In this document: positions 35,831-46,700 of the stretch, piece after piece
Layout: every line of letters starts with the position of its first letter
Position numbering within the stretch: position 1 is the stretch's first letter
NCBI GenBank assembly: GCA_019262145.1
Contig: CP076745.1
Span: 1,423,093 to 1,487,092, forward strand
From: Candidatus Methanogranum gryphiswaldense
Lineage (GTDB): Archaea; Thermoplasmatota; Thermoplasmata; Methanomassiliicoccales; Methanomethylophilaceae
Direction of reading: 5' to 3'
Length of the DNA stretch: 64,000 nucleotides
Notes under the pieces: generated by a model
Seen by the model: only the letters and a program-made list of their open reading frames with translations
Databases searched by the model: none
Told to the model about the DNA's origin: nothing
Made by a program: the position numbers and the translations under genes

Positions 35831-37645
35831 GTGTACCATACGATCAGGACCTGTTTCGAATGCGAGAACGGAAAACTGCATCTCTTTGAGAACAGCCCCA
35901 AAGAATGCTACGACATGAACCTTCAGATACAAGAGACCAACAAGGCCATGATCTCTTATGAGATGGAACTCTTCACTTATTATCTCGCCGAGAATTATCC
36001 AAGATACGAAGAAGGTCCAGTGTACACGAAGGAATACGAGGATATACTCGCAATATTGGAATTCTATCTCAACAGGTTGACATCCTGCAACGATGACACG
36101 ATAGGAGAACTGATGACCAATCTGAGGTTCTCCCTGACGAATTACATGAAGATCACTGCGGAGCAAGTGAAAGATGTCTCCGACAGCGGAAGATACAGAC
36201 ATTACACTACAAGGGACAGATACAGTAAGAACATGGACCTCAGGAACATATGCTGTTACGAAGCCCCCCTCTTTACTGTGAAGGACCTTGAACACATAGA
36301 CAAACTAGAGCCGAAGGACCGCACCAGGGTCGCCGAGGGTTTTAAACATGCTGCATCCAACGATGAATCGATCAATAACTTCGATTATTCTTTCATCGTA
36401 CGGAACTCCCGTGAGGATACGAGAGACTCCATCTCTTCATTCTTGAATTGCATAAAGAACACCGTCGACGGGAACTTGGAGGGGCCCTCGCTCTATGTCA
36501 GGGTATCGGAAGGACCTCTCATGGAACTTTCAGACAGATATTGGAACTCCGGGGATTCCTTCCAGAAGGACACGAGAAAAAAATACATCCCACTGAAAGA
36601 ATTGATAACATATCTGGAAAATGTCATTGAGATGTCCCCACATTTCCTTGGTTCACAGATCTACAAGGACCTGGAGGACATGAGGGAGAATCACATACGC
36701 CCCTACGATGTCCTTCTTGCTGAGATCGGAGAACGGGATTCGGATCTGGAGAGTACTGACAGTACGCCTGCGGACGTATACAAAAGGATGGAGGACAAAT
36801 GTCAATTGAACGACCTCATCAAAATGGCCATCTTCATACGGGCTGTACATTCGATCTTCAGCGGGTCCAAGGTTGATAAGACAGGAAGTACAAAGTACAT
36901 ATCATTGAAATTCAGCATCAAATCACTAATGAGACTCCTGGACCCCGAGATATTCGGTAAGATCTCTTTTTCCGACATGGTCATCGTATCAGATGACAAC
37001 AGGATGTACGATGAATATTGCAGATATCTGATAAAAGATGTCGGTTTCAAATACGACGACGAAACGGGAGCCTTCTCCCGCGAATATGATCTCAGCGGGA
37101 TACAGACTGGCTGGGGCTCTTCTGGAAGACAGAAGGAAAGAGCGCTTCCGACAGGATGCATAAGTCACATCAGATCCATAAGGAAGATAAAATGTGATGA
37201 TGCGGTCAACATCCTGCCAAAACTCAACAACAACTCTGTCATCCTTGTGGACAAAAAGAACCTGGATCTCGTGGAGACCATGGCCGGTGGACTGAAAAAA
37301 GCCGGTAAAAAGAACATCCGGTTCATAATAATCAAAGGCGACGACTCGTTCGTGTCCGTCAATGAGAATATCGATGACGTCATCGAGGTTGGTGTCAAGG
37401 ACTGCAAGGAATCTTTGTACAACGTACATTCAAACGGTATAGTCATTAAAAGACAGATGGCTTCTGCGAAAACCATTGAGGCCATCTGCATGGACTGCAA
37501 AATAGAACTGGACAAGGATGGAATAGCTTCCCAGCTTTTAGAAGAGAAGATAAGCGGAATTACAAATGACCCTTACGAATCCATAAGGAACACGGCCGTA
37601 AAGGAATTCCTAGAATTGTCACGGTCACTCACCGAAAGCCATTGA
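35831..37645 (+). CDS. Large protein of unknown function (604 aa)
   Basis: Soluble-looking, highly charged protein of 604 residues with no recognised domain. CxxC occurs at residues 8-11 (CFEC). A helical first half is rich in Tyr and Asp/Glu. Toward the end, a segment from about 455 to 540 (VILVDKKNLDLVETMAGGLK, then NIRFIIIKGDD) alternates strands and helices like a Rossmann-type or NYN/TOPRIM-like fold, but no motif confirms this. The start is GTG, about 25 bases after a TATA-like CTATTTTTATC, with no ribosome-binding site (leaderless). It is divergent from the thermosome gene. Codon use looks like that of its neighbours. Confidence 0.7.
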   Translation: MYHTIRTCFECENGKLHLFENSPKECYDMNLQIQETNKAMISYEMELFTYYLAENYPRYEEGPVYTKEYEDILAILEFYLNRLTSCNDDTIGELMTNLRFSLTNYMKITAEQVKDVSDSGRYRHYTTRDRYSKNMDLRNICCYEAPLFTVKDLEHIDKLEPKDRTRVAEGFKHAASNDESINNFDYSFIVRNSREDTRDSISSFLNCIKNTVDGNLEGPSLYVRVSEGPLMELSDRYWNSGDSFQKDTRKKYIPLKELITYLENVIEMSPHFLGSQIYKDLEDMRENHIRPYDVLLAEIGERDSDLESTDSTPADVYKRMEDKCQLNDLIKMAIFIRAVHSIFSGSKVDKTGSTKYISLKFSIKSLMRLLDPEIFGKISFSDMVIVSDDNRMYDEYCRYLIKDVGFKYDDETGAFSREYDLSGIQTGWGSSGRQKERALPTGCISHIRSIRKIKCDDAVNILPKLNNNSVILVDKKNLDLVETMAGGLKKAGKKNIRFIIIKGDDSFVSVNENIDDVIEVGVKDCKESLYNVHSNGIVIKRQMASAKTIEAICMDCKIELDKDGIASQLLEEKISGITNDPYESIRNTAVKEFLELSRSLTESH

Positions 37646-37919
37646 GGTAATGGATTAGAAGCATCGATCGATCCTTGCGATCATTATTTGAATTTCCATT
37701 CAATTTCACAAATCCCCTTCATTTCCACTGCGAATGGCCATTTTGGTTATATCTTATCACAAATAATTGATCGTAAAAAAGTTTACCACTTATATTTCAC
37801 TGAGATCATCCTAATTACGGGTGCAAAAACATCTTATGTGAACGTCTTTGTAAAGATCATTTCCATGTTGACGAACGATAGTAACTGGTCTGGTGATTTT
37901 TATAGCCAAATACATTTAT

Positions 37920-38771
37920 ATGTTCCGATGCGGGTCTGTACCACGGTGTAGATCTACGAACCGACCCAAAGTAGCCGCACAGATATTGGTATCGGTCGTA
38001 TCGATACTTTTCGCCATATTCCTGATAACAGCGTTCCTTCCCATTGTAGAAGGTGGGATCGAGATCAAAGAGGATTCATCAGACATAACCTGGGAGGTCT
38101 CTGGCCTTAACCTCATAACAGAAGGGGGATTTGAGATATCCTCGAAGATGCCGTATGATCTTAATGATGTAGGCATTGAGATCTCGCTCGATGCAGATGA
38201 TGTTAAGACCGTCATCGTACAGAACGAGAACAATACGATAACGAGCAATTCTACGAAGTACATATCCATGTCCGGAGAAACTTCCCTTATCGATGCGATA
38301 TTGATGGTCGCTTATTACAACAACGGCTCGGACACAAATGGGATCATGATGCCTTTGAGCCTAGAGGTACAGGGTTATTACCTTTACTCGATGGTCGGAG
38401 TACAAGTGGATCTGGATATGGACATGACCCTTTCAAGCGATGGCACCCTTGTCTATGATGATACCGACCCGAACGTCTTGGTTATCCAGACCTATGGGGT
38501 GGAGAGTGGGAGTCTTCTTGCAGATATTGGGGCCTTCGATGCGACCGTGAATGACACAGCCATAGAAATGTCCCTTACCAAGAACGGGAACAACATGACC
38601 TTTACGATGGAAACCTCGGATCCCGCAGGGATAATATCAGAATTGAAAGAATGTGCAGAAGAAAATGAAGGAACCATCACCATAACCTCCTCAGGCGTCG
38701 GATATGTCCTTGACCCTGAACAAACATCCAGCATGATCCAACTGCTCGAATCTATGTATGGAGGTGCATGA
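37920..38771 (+). CDS. Membrane-anchored exported protein, unknown function
   Basis: About 283 residues. After a basic N-terminus, one hydrophobic segment (around residues 21-43, ILVSVVSILFAIFLITAFLP) serves as signal anchor. The rest is Asp/Thr/Ser-rich, predicted extracytoplasmic beta-rich material with several N-x-S/T sequons. A TTTTTATAG element about 25 bases upstream suggests a leaderless start at ATG 37920. Followed immediately by a membrane protein gene with which it probably forms an operon. No family recognised. Confidence 0.65.
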   Translation: MFRCGSVPRCRSTNRPKVAAQILVSVVSILFAIFLITAFLPIVEGGIEIKEDSSDITWEVSGLNLITEGGFEISSKMPYDLNDVGIEISLDADDVKTVIVQNENNTITSNSTKYISMSGETSLIDAILMVAYYNNGSDTNGIMMPLSLEVQGYYLYSMVGVQVDLDMDMTLSSDGTLVYDDTDPNVLVIQTYGVESGSLLADIGAFDATVNDTAIEMSLTKNGNNMTFTMETSDPAGIISELKECAEENEGTITITSSGVGYVLDPEQTSSMIQLLESMYGGA

Positions 38772-38772
38772 A

Positions 38773-39345
38773 ATGAGCGAATTCAGCCTCGATAAGGGAA
38801 ACCGTAAAAACGGAATCAAAGGACTGATCGGCAGCATAGTGATATTCGTCGTTCTACCATTAATTGCCCTGTTCTTGATCCAATATATCCAAGATATGGT
38901 GCTGTCCGGTATCTCCAGCGATGTGGACAAAGATGATATCAATGCCCTATTCAAAATAGCCAAAGATGTGCTGATATTGTACCTCATATTCGGAATACCC
39001 GCGATAGTGCTCAGAACATTGGGAAAATTCTACCCTGCAGGTAACCGCGCAAGATTGACCTTCAAATTACTGTACGGATTCTATATCGCAGCATGGTTGC
39101 TCATAATAACGACAGGAGGAGTGATCACAGTAGATGCGACTTCCTTGGCATCCTCCATGGCTGGAGAAAGCTCCGATTACACGATATCTGGATTGACGAT
39201 GGTTCTGGACATGAGCGGACTGATCCTCATCATTGTCCTCATAACACTATTCAAGAACATAATCCCCCTGGCGGAATACAAGGGAGCTCGCAAGAAATAT
39301 CTTGAGAAACTCAATAACCCCGAAACAGATCCAGCAAATGCTTAA
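38773..39345 (+). CDS. Polytopic membrane protein, unknown function
   Basis: 190 residues with four hydrophobic segments (about 20-40, 62-80, 98-115 and 140-160) and charged ends. ATG 38773 follows GGAGGTG with six-base spacing, inside the end of the preceding gene, so the two are co-translated. Probably a membrane partner of the upstream exported protein (inference from context). Confidence 0.7.
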   Translation: MSEFSLDKGNRKNGIKGLIGSIVIFVVLPLIALFLIQYIQDMVLSGISSDVDKDDINALFKIAKDVLILYLIFGIPAIVLRTLGKFYPAGNRARLTFKLLYGFYIAAWLLIITTGGVITVDATSLASSMAGESSDYTISGLTMVLDMSGLILIIVLITLFKNIIPLAEYKGARKKYLEKLNNPETDPANA

Positions 39346-39524
39346 CGCGGATCCCTGAATGATCTGGTATGCGACCTAATAGAGATCACTCACAAGAGGC
39401 CGTACGGTTCGAAACGATGCCTTAACCGACCCCCATCCCAAACACTATGATCTGATCGAGACATGACCCATACCGATCTCGAAATAACTTGGATCTGTTA
39501 TTCGGATATCGATCAAAAATTGAA

Positions 39525-39568
39525 AAAAAAAGAGTTTGGGCCGTACCGACATTGACATCGATACGGCC
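39525..39568 (-). terminator. Terminator after the antiporter gene
   Basis: GGCCGTA/TACGGCC inverted repeat (39539-39568, 16-base loop). Read on the minus strand it is followed by CTCTTTTTTTTT (39525-39536), about 55 bases after the antiporter stop. Confidence 0.6.
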
Positions 39569-39621
39569 ATTTTATTACCGATCTTTGAGACAAGTTCTTC
39601 GACCCGAGACCCAACGGGACA

Positions 39622-41163
39622 TCACTGGTCGTGGACCTCCCCTGCCTCGAACTCCTCCAACTCTTCCTTGGTAGGCATCCAAGACTCCTTCTTCAACCTC
39701 TTCTCGATGATATACGGAGGTAGGATCGCGATGGCTATCACTCCTATGAGCATGCCTGCAAAGTATCCTATTATCTCGAGAGTTGTGTATCCTGTCGGGT
39801 CCTCTGGACACAGACCGAATATGAATCCAAAAGAAAGAGTGCCTATCGAGACCACCGCGATGATCCACATTCCGATCTTTCCTCCGGGAAGTTTGAAAGG
39901 ACGCGGCTTGTCCTTCTGTGTCTTCCTCAATTTTACGAATGCCAGGAACATGAAGAAATACATGATTATATTGATCAGGGAAGTTATTGCCACCAAGACC
40001 CAGTATCCATTTATGTTCATCACGACCATTACGACGTAAGATATGACAAATATCGAAGATATTGCACATTGAAGAAGCAACACTCCTGTGGGAGCGCCAT
40101 TCTTATTCGTCTTGCGGAATATAGGCGGTAGATCTCCGGTATATGCTGCTGGTGCAAGACCCTTTGCAGGACCTATCATCCACGTCGATAACTGAGCGAG
40201 GATTCCTACGGTCAACATTATTCCGAGAGGAACGAGTAACCATCCGATACCAAGATCGTTTAAGGCTATACTGAACGCTTCGATGACCCCTCCGTTCATA
40301 CCATTCTCACTGTTTAGGAATTCATAAGGCACGATGGACCCTACTGCCCATGTACCTACGATCGAAATACCACATATCAATGCAGCAGCAAAGAACATGG
40401 CCCTAGGATAGTCCTTTTTCGGATTCTTTGTATCTCTGGCATGGTAACCAGCCATCTCCATTCCTGCGTATATCAGAACAAGACTCGATGCCAGAGTGAA
40501 TGTCTGGATGAGCGATCCTGAGTTGACATTTGGCAGCAATGCACTTGTGGTCAATTCCCCCAGTTGAGATGTGTGACCGCCCGCCAGCCAAACGCATGCA
40601 AGGACGATCAATATACCGATCGGAACCAAAGATCCCAAAAAGGTACCCATCGTACTGAGTTTATTCGAATTCTTCATTCCGGTGAAGTTGAAATATGTCA
40701 AAAGCCACATCGAGGCCAACATCACGACCAACATGAAGACTGCATTATTGCCGAATGCAGGCTGCAAGATGGTATACGCCAACGTGACCATTACGAAAGA
40801 CGCGACGGTCGGGAAATAAACTATGTTGTTGGTCCACGAACACCATATCGTGATGAAACTTCCCTTACCTGGATATGCTTCCTTGACCCATGCATAGATA
40901 CCTCCTGACTTGGGCCATGTTGATGCCAATTCCGCAGCCACCAGCGACACGGGTATGAGGAAACATATTGCGAACAGGATATACCAAAATATCATGCTCC
41001 ATCCTTCAAGCGCCATACTTGGGAAATTACGTAGGCTCAACACAGCGGCGACATTGATCATCGCCAGGGATACGATCCCCAACTTCATTCCGGATGATAC
41101 TTTGGACTTGCCAGTATCACCGGCTGGACTGTCATTCTCTGATGCAGTAGATGTAGTAGTCAT
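39622..41163 (-). CDS. APC-superfamily amino acid antiporter (GadC/AdiC-like)
   Basis: 513 residues, about 12-14 membrane helices. The first helix region reads LAMINVAAVLSLRNFPSMALEGW, typical of the glutamate/GABA and arginine/agmatine exchangers; length is closer to GadC than to AdiC. The ATG follows GAGGTGAT, and the 5' end overlaps the arginine decarboxylase gene by 32 bases, so translation is coupled. Expected role: exchange external arginine for agmatine made by the decarboxylase, expelling protons. Substrate is inferred from the partner gene. Confidence 0.85.
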   Translation of the reverse strand: MTTTSTASENDSPAGDTGKSKVSSGMKLGIVSLAMINVAAVLSLRNFPSMALEGWSMIFWYILFAICFLIPVSLVAAELASTWPKSGGIYAWVKEAYPGKGSFITIWCSWTNNIVYFPTVASFVMVTLAYTILQPAFGNNAVFMLVVMLASMWLLTYFNFTGMKNSNKLSTMGTFLGSLVPIGILIVLACVWLAGGHTSQLGELTTSALLPNVNSGSLIQTFTLASSLVLIYAGMEMAGYHARDTKNPKKDYPRAMFFAAALICGISIVGTWAVGSIVPYEFLNSENGMNGGVIEAFSIALNDLGIGWLLVPLGIMLTVGILAQLSTWMIGPAKGLAPAAYTGDLPPIFRKTNKNGAPTGVLLLQCAISSIFVISYVVMVVMNINGYWVLVAITSLINIIMYFFMFLAFVKLRKTQKDKPRPFKLPGGKIGMWIIAVVSIGTLSFGFIFGLCPEDPTGYTTLEIIGYFAGMLIGVIAIAILPPYIIEKRLKKESWMPTKEELEEFEAGEVHDQ

Positions 41164-43399
41164 GATTTATCACCTCGACACCATGCGAATCATGCGTGAA
41201 TCCAGGGAATTTTCTGTCGAAGGATTCCAGCGCGCGCAGGTAACTCAATATCGGACCGTTCTTCTTACCAGTCCTCTCGCCAGGCATGAGCAACGGTATG
41301 CCAGGAGGATATGGTACAATCCCTGTTGCAACGATACGATCTTCGATATCATCGATCTTCACATGCTCCACGTTGCCCTTCACGAGCTCCGTGTATGCAT
41401 CCGCCGGGATCATTACCTGCTCAGGAAGGACAGAACATGCCTCGTTTGCGAGCTGGGTCTGCCTCGTGGATTTGATCTGTTCGTGCATTTGCTTTGCAAG
41501 CTGTGCAAGAGACATGCCGCCATATCTCTCAGGATACGCGGAGACGATATTGGGAAGTACGTCGTCCATCAAGGCCCCGTTATCGAACAGTCTCTTGAAC
41601 TCAAAGAGTTCTGATACGAGAGTCCCCCACTTTCCGTTCGTGACTCCCATCGAGAATAAGAACAATATGTTGTAGTCTCCGGACTTTTCATTGACTATTC
41701 CACGCTGATCCAAGAATGCAAGGACAACTGCGGAGGGTATACCGAAATTCGAATGCTCGCCATTATTCTCTATTCCAGGCGTGAGGACTGTGACCTTAAT
41801 GGGATCCAACATGGCCCATCCGTCCTCTATGTTGCCGAATCCGTGCCATGTCTCTCCTGGATGCAATACCCAGCAATCTGGTTCATGCTCAAGGATCTCA
41901 GCAGGTACATCCGCAAAATCCTGTTTCTTCTTCTTTCCTGGTATGTGTACCATATCAGGTTGCCACATGCCGAACCACCAATCCTTCTGATCCTTTTCCT
42001 TCACGGATCTGGTTATCCTTGCCATGGTCTGCCTGAACCTTATGGCCTCGTCGATCGAGTCCTGTGTGAGCACCTTACCATTGGAATCCATCATCTTAGA
42101 GGACACATCCAGTGAAGCGATTATCGCGTATTGAGGAGATGTTGATGCATGCATCATGAATGCCTCATTGAAAAGCGAGGGGTCGATCTTCTTCTTACCT
42201 TCCTTTATGTGTATCATTGATGCCTGGGACAACGCTGCAAGAAGTTTGTGCGTCGATTGGGTTGCGAATACCGTAGGGCGTTCATCGGAAGGCGAGTCGT
42301 CATCCCTCATCGCATATCTGTCCTTGTAGAAAGGATTGAATCTGGCATATCCATACCAAGCTTCGTCGAAATGGACACAATCCGTCACTTTGCCGAGGAT
42401 CTTCTCCGCCTTGGCGGCATTGTAACAAACTCCATCATATGTCGAATTCGTGACTACCGCTATCGAAGGCTTACAATTATCGCCATTGACCAATTTATTA
42501 TCGGCGATCTTCTTCTCTATCACTTCTGGCGCCATACCCTCTGGCAAAATAGGACCCAATATCCCATATCTGTTCCTTGTGGGTATCATGTACACGGGCA
42601 CAGCATGGCTCATCGTTATCGAATGCTCGATCGATTTGTGGCAGTTCCTGTCCACGACCTCCACCTCTCCAGGAGAGGTGACGGCCACATGTACCACTCT
42701 GTTGGAAGTAGAAGTACCGTTGGTGACGAAATATGTCATGTCCGATCCGAAGACCTTCGATGCATATTTCTCTGCATCACCGATTGGACCGCTATGATCT
42801 AAAAGGGATCCAAGTTCACCAACCGATATTGAAAGGTCCGATCTGAAAAGTTGTTCTCCGAAGAAGTTGTAGAAAAGGCGCCCGACGGGGGATTTCAAAA
42901 ATGCCGTTCCGGCTGTGTGTCCAGGAGTGTGCCAGGAATACTCATAATCCTCTGAGAATTCCACCAGGCTCTTGAACATCGGAGGAAGTATTTCCTTACG
43001 ATATCTTCTCATCGAGGCCTCGATACGACCCGCGATGAATGAAGGCGTATCCCCCAATATCCATAGGTACTCGTTGACCTCGGAAAGGATGTCGTATGGT
43101 ATGCTGCTCAAGGCCTCGGGATCGGTCATAAGGAATATCCCTATGTCTGGATCCATCGAACGCATGTTCTTAATTATCTGAGATGCGTCCTGAAGATTCC
43201 AATCGACCATCATGGCATCTACACCACTACTTATGGCACGTATCCCTTTCTTTACACTCTCTGAATTTGTAGAGGCTTTGACAGACACATCCGAAGACTC
43301 CAATTCAACTTTTATGGCATCTAGCATTCTGCCTTTGGAAGAATCAGCTCCGACATCGGAAGATACTATCAATACGGATAGCTTGCTTATTTCTCTCAT
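41132..43399 (-). CDS. adiA: Biodegradative arginine decarboxylase, AdiA-like
   Basis: 755 residues, the length of E. coli AdiA. N-terminal wing (flavodoxin-like) domain with EVNEYLWILGDTPSFIAGR, then the PLP fold-type I core: VVDRNCHKSIEHS, YDGVCYNAAKAE, HFDEAWYGYARFNPFY and the PLP lysine in QSTHKLLAALSQAS (K385). The C-terminal domain ends with PYPPGIPLL and SYLRALESFDRKFPGF. These segments follow AdiA closely rather than lysine or ornithine decarboxylases. It converts arginine to agmatine and CO2, consuming a proton. TATA-like TTTATAAG lies near 43455-43465. Probably acquired from a bacterium. Confidence 0.9.
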   Translation of the reverse strand: MREISKLSVLIVSSDVGADSSKGRMLDAIKVELESSDVSVKASTNSESVKKGIRAISSGVDAMMVDWNLQDASQIIKNMRSMDPDIGIFLMTDPEALSSIPYDILSEVNEYLWILGDTPSFIAGRIEASMRRYRKEILPPMFKSLVEFSEDYEYSWHTPGHTAGTAFLKSPVGRLFYNFFGEQLFRSDLSISVGELGSLLDHSGPIGDAEKYASKVFGSDMTYFVTNGTSTSNRVVHVAVTSPGEVEVVDRNCHKSIEHSITMSHAVPVYMIPTRNRYGILGPILPEGMAPEVIEKKIADNKLVNGDNCKPSIAVVTNSTYDGVCYNAAKAEKILGKVTDCVHFDEAWYGYARFNPFYKDRYAMRDDDSPSDERPTVFATQSTHKLLAALSQASMIHIKEGKKKIDPSLFNEAFMMHASTSPQYAIIASLDVSSKMMDSNGKVLTQDSIDEAIRFRQTMARITRSVKEKDQKDWWFGMWQPDMVHIPGKKKKQDFADVPAEILEHEPDCWVLHPGETWHGFGNIEDGWAMLDPIKVTVLTPGIENNGEHSNFGIPSAVVLAFLDQRGIVNEKSGDYNILFLFSMGVTNGKWGTLVSELFEFKRLFDNGALMDDVLPNIVSAYPERYGGMSLAQLAKQMHEQIKSTRQTQLANEACSVLPEQVMIPADAYTELVKGNVEHVKIDDIEDRIVATGIVPYPPGIPLLMPGERTGKKNGPILSYLRALESFDRKFPGFTHDSHGVEVINHDYYIYCIRE

Positions 43400-43734
43400 A
43401 TTTACCTCGAAACTTGAATTTTTGCGCGTAACGCATTTGTAACACGATGTGTGAGCTTATAAACATATAACCCAACCAATTGTCTATGTTCTAACAAGAC
43501 GAACAAACGCTGACCAACAAATTCTGTGGAAAAAAATCAATCAATATGAAATAAAAAAAAGCATATTTTGATAGGGTATTGTATTGAATTCCAATTTCAA
43601 TAATCCACAAGAATGACCCCCATATCATATTGCGATATTATATCTGTAACGCTAAAAAAATTCAAATTTGAAAAAAGAGAACGACTTTTTGAGCTTCTAG
43701 ATGTAAATAAAAATGGGGGGGTCGCCCCCTGTTT
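43400..43734. other. Intergenic region without a gene
   Basis: 335 bases between the decarboxylase start and the glutamate synthase stop. A+T-rich. It holds the decarboxylase promoter (TATA near 43455-43465), two TAAC-containing direct-repeat-like elements just inside it (CGTAACGC and TGTAACAC, about 43427-43446), and the glutamate synthase terminator at its far end. No convincing reading frame or RNA. Confidence 0.5.
43714..43731 (-). terminator. Terminator of the glutamate synthase gene
   Basis: GGGGG/CCCCC hairpin (43717-43729) with a 3-base loop, followed on the minus strand by CCATTTTTATTT, a few bases after the stop. Confidence 0.65.
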
Positions 43735-46700
43735 TCACTGGTTCTGAGATTCGAGGATCTTCTTGTAACCTATGGGCATGACCTTTAGGAATCTGGTCAC
43801 GTTCTTGTCCCAATCGGCCAATATGTCCTTGGCTTTCTGACTTCCTGTATATCTGACGTGGTCCTCCAGGATCCTCCTGAGCTCCGTCCTGTCAGCAAGG
43901 GAATCCACGAGTAACAGTTCGACCATGTCCATATTGCAATGTCTATCGAAATCGCCATCGTCATTGAGGACATATGCAATTCCGGCAGACATGCCTGCTG
44001 CGAAATTGCGCCCTACATTTCCGAGAAGCACCGCACGACCGCCCGTCATATATTCACAGCAATGGTCCCCGGCACCTTCAGCGACAGCTATCGCACCGCT
44101 GTTACGGACGCAGAATCTCTCTCCGACCACACCGGCAATATATACCTCACCGGAAGTGGCACCATAAAGCAAAGTATTGCCTGCGATGACGTTGAATCTG
44201 GGAACGTGATCCTCACGGAATACCGCGATGCGTCCTCCTGAAAGACCCTTTCCAACGAAATCGTTAGCCTGGCCTTTAAGATAGAATGTCATACCCTGCG
44301 ACAGGAAAGCACCGAAACTCTGTCCGGCGGTCCCCTTGAAGGTTATCTGTATCGCACTGTCCTTCAGGGATAATCCCCTCTTGGTGACCACTCCTGAAAG
44401 CATGGTTCCCACGGAACGGTCGACGTTGCAGATGCCATATTCCAACTTTACCGAATCCCCGGCGTCCAGTGCTATGTTCGCATCCTTGATCATCCTCTTA
44501 TCGAGTATGTCCTTGATTATATCGCCCTGACCGGTGGTGCATATCCTGTCCCCTTTGAACATTTTGACGATCTGGACTATGTCTGCATTATCGGACTTTT
44601 TACCGATCATGGGCTTGCGGACGATCAGGTCTGCGCGCCCTATTATCTCATCAAGGGACCGATATCCCATTACCGCCAGATGTCTCCTGACATCCTCGGC
44701 CAAGAACCTGAAATAATTCATCACGTTCTCTGGAGTACCCTTGAACTTGGCACGTCTCAACGGGTCCTGCGTAGCTATCCCGACAGGACACGTGTTAGTC
44801 TGACACTTGCGGCACATTATGCATCCGATGGCCACCATCGGTGCGGTTGCGAACCCGTATTCCTCTGCTCCGAGAAGAGCGGATATGATGACATCCCTTC
44901 CGGTCTTCATCTGACCGTCTACCTGGAGTCTTACCCTTCCCCTCAGATTGTTGAGCATCAGTGTCTGCTGCGCCTCGGCTATACCGAGTTCCCACGGAAG
45001 CCCTGCATATCTTATCGAGGATAATGGACTTGCACCCGTTCCTCCGTCGGCACCAGAGATCAAGATGACATCGGCGCCTGCCTTGGCAACTCCTGCCGCG
45101 ACCGTGCCCACACCTGCCTCTGAGACAAGTTTGACGCTGACCCTTGCGGTGGGATTGATGCATTTTAGATCGAATATCAACTGCTTAAGGTCCTCGATAG
45201 AATAGATGTCGTGATGTGGCGGAGGGGATATGAGCGTTATTCCGGGTATACAATGCCTGGTGGCCGCTATGACCTTGTCAACCTTGTACTCCATGAGCTG
45301 CCCGCCCTCTCCGGGCTTAGCACCCTGGGCGACCTTTATCTGAATCTCCTCGGCATTCACCAGGTACTGGGCTGTGACACCGAATCTTCCGGATGCTATC
45401 TGCTTGACCTTGGAACACAGGTCCCTTCCGTCAGCGGTGAGCTTGAACCTCTTCGGGTCCTCTCCTCCTTCTCCTGTGTTGCTTTGAGCCCCCAGCCTGT
45501 TCATAGCATCGGCGAGTGTCTCGTGAGCTTCCGTGCTAATGGCACCGAAGGATATGCCTTCAGCCACGAACCTCTTTATGATATTCACGGCAGGCTCAAC
45601 TTCTCTCAGCGGGACGGCCTTGCCCTTCTTGATCTCCATGATGTCGCGTATGAAGAACGACCCTGAGTCCTCCATCTCGGCGAATTGCTTGTAGGCTTCC
45701 TCATCGCTCTCCCTGACAGCCTGATGCAGCCACTTCACCGTGTCTGGATTCCAAGAATGCCTCTCGCCACCTTTCCTGTAGTTGTACAAGCCCTGATCTT
45801 CTAGGACGATCTCCTTATCGTTCTGACCGAATGCAGTCTCATGCACGGAAATGGCCTCACCTGCGATGTCTGTGAGTTTCAGACCTCCGATATTCGAGAC
45901 GGTGTGGGCAAAATACTTTGCACAAACCTCTCTGTCGATACCTATGGCCTCGAAAAGTCTAGAACCGCGATATGACCTGATCGTCGCTATTCCCATCTTG
46001 GACATGATCTTGAGAAGACCGCTCTCCAACACTTTGATGTAATTGCGTTCAGCCGTGTCGACATCGATCTTGATGTCCTCCTGTTCCTTCACGATCTTCT
46101 CGATGATGTTATAGGCCATGTACGGGTTGATGACATTTGCACCATAACCGAACAGCAATGCGAAATGCATGACCTCCCTGGGCTCTCCGGTCTCCACGAT
46201 TATGTCCGTCTGCATGCGCTTCTTGTTGTGCACCAGATATTGGTGTACAGCGGATACCGCCAGAACCGAAGGTATCGCGACATGGTCCTTGTCGACGAAC
46301 CTATCTGAGAGTATGATGTATGAGATATTGTTGTCCACAGACGCCTCGGCCTGCTGGCATATCTTCTTCAGTGCCTTCTCCAGACCCTCGGGGCCATCCG
46401 CCAGATCGAATGTCATGGGAATGACCGTGGTGCTGAATCCCCTGTAAGAGATATTCTTCAACAAATCCAATTCCCTATTCGTTATGACAGGATGCTTGAC
46501 CTTTACTATCTTGCAGTTGACAGGCGTTGGCATCAATACGTTCCTGTTTATGGACCCTATGTATCCAGTTATGGACATCACAAGCTGTTCTCTGATTGGA
46601 TCGATCGGAGGGTTCGTGACCTGTGCGAATGACTGTCTGAAATAATTGAACAATCTCTGAGGCTTGTCGGACAATATCGCCAGAGGCGCATCGTATCCTG

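Noticed and set aside
35567-36295. A 243-codon N-terminal extension of the thermosome frame
   Set aside because: No chaperonin has such an extension; it crosses the TATA box and the strong GGAGG ribosome-binding site at the true start, and overlaps the divergent 604-residue gene.
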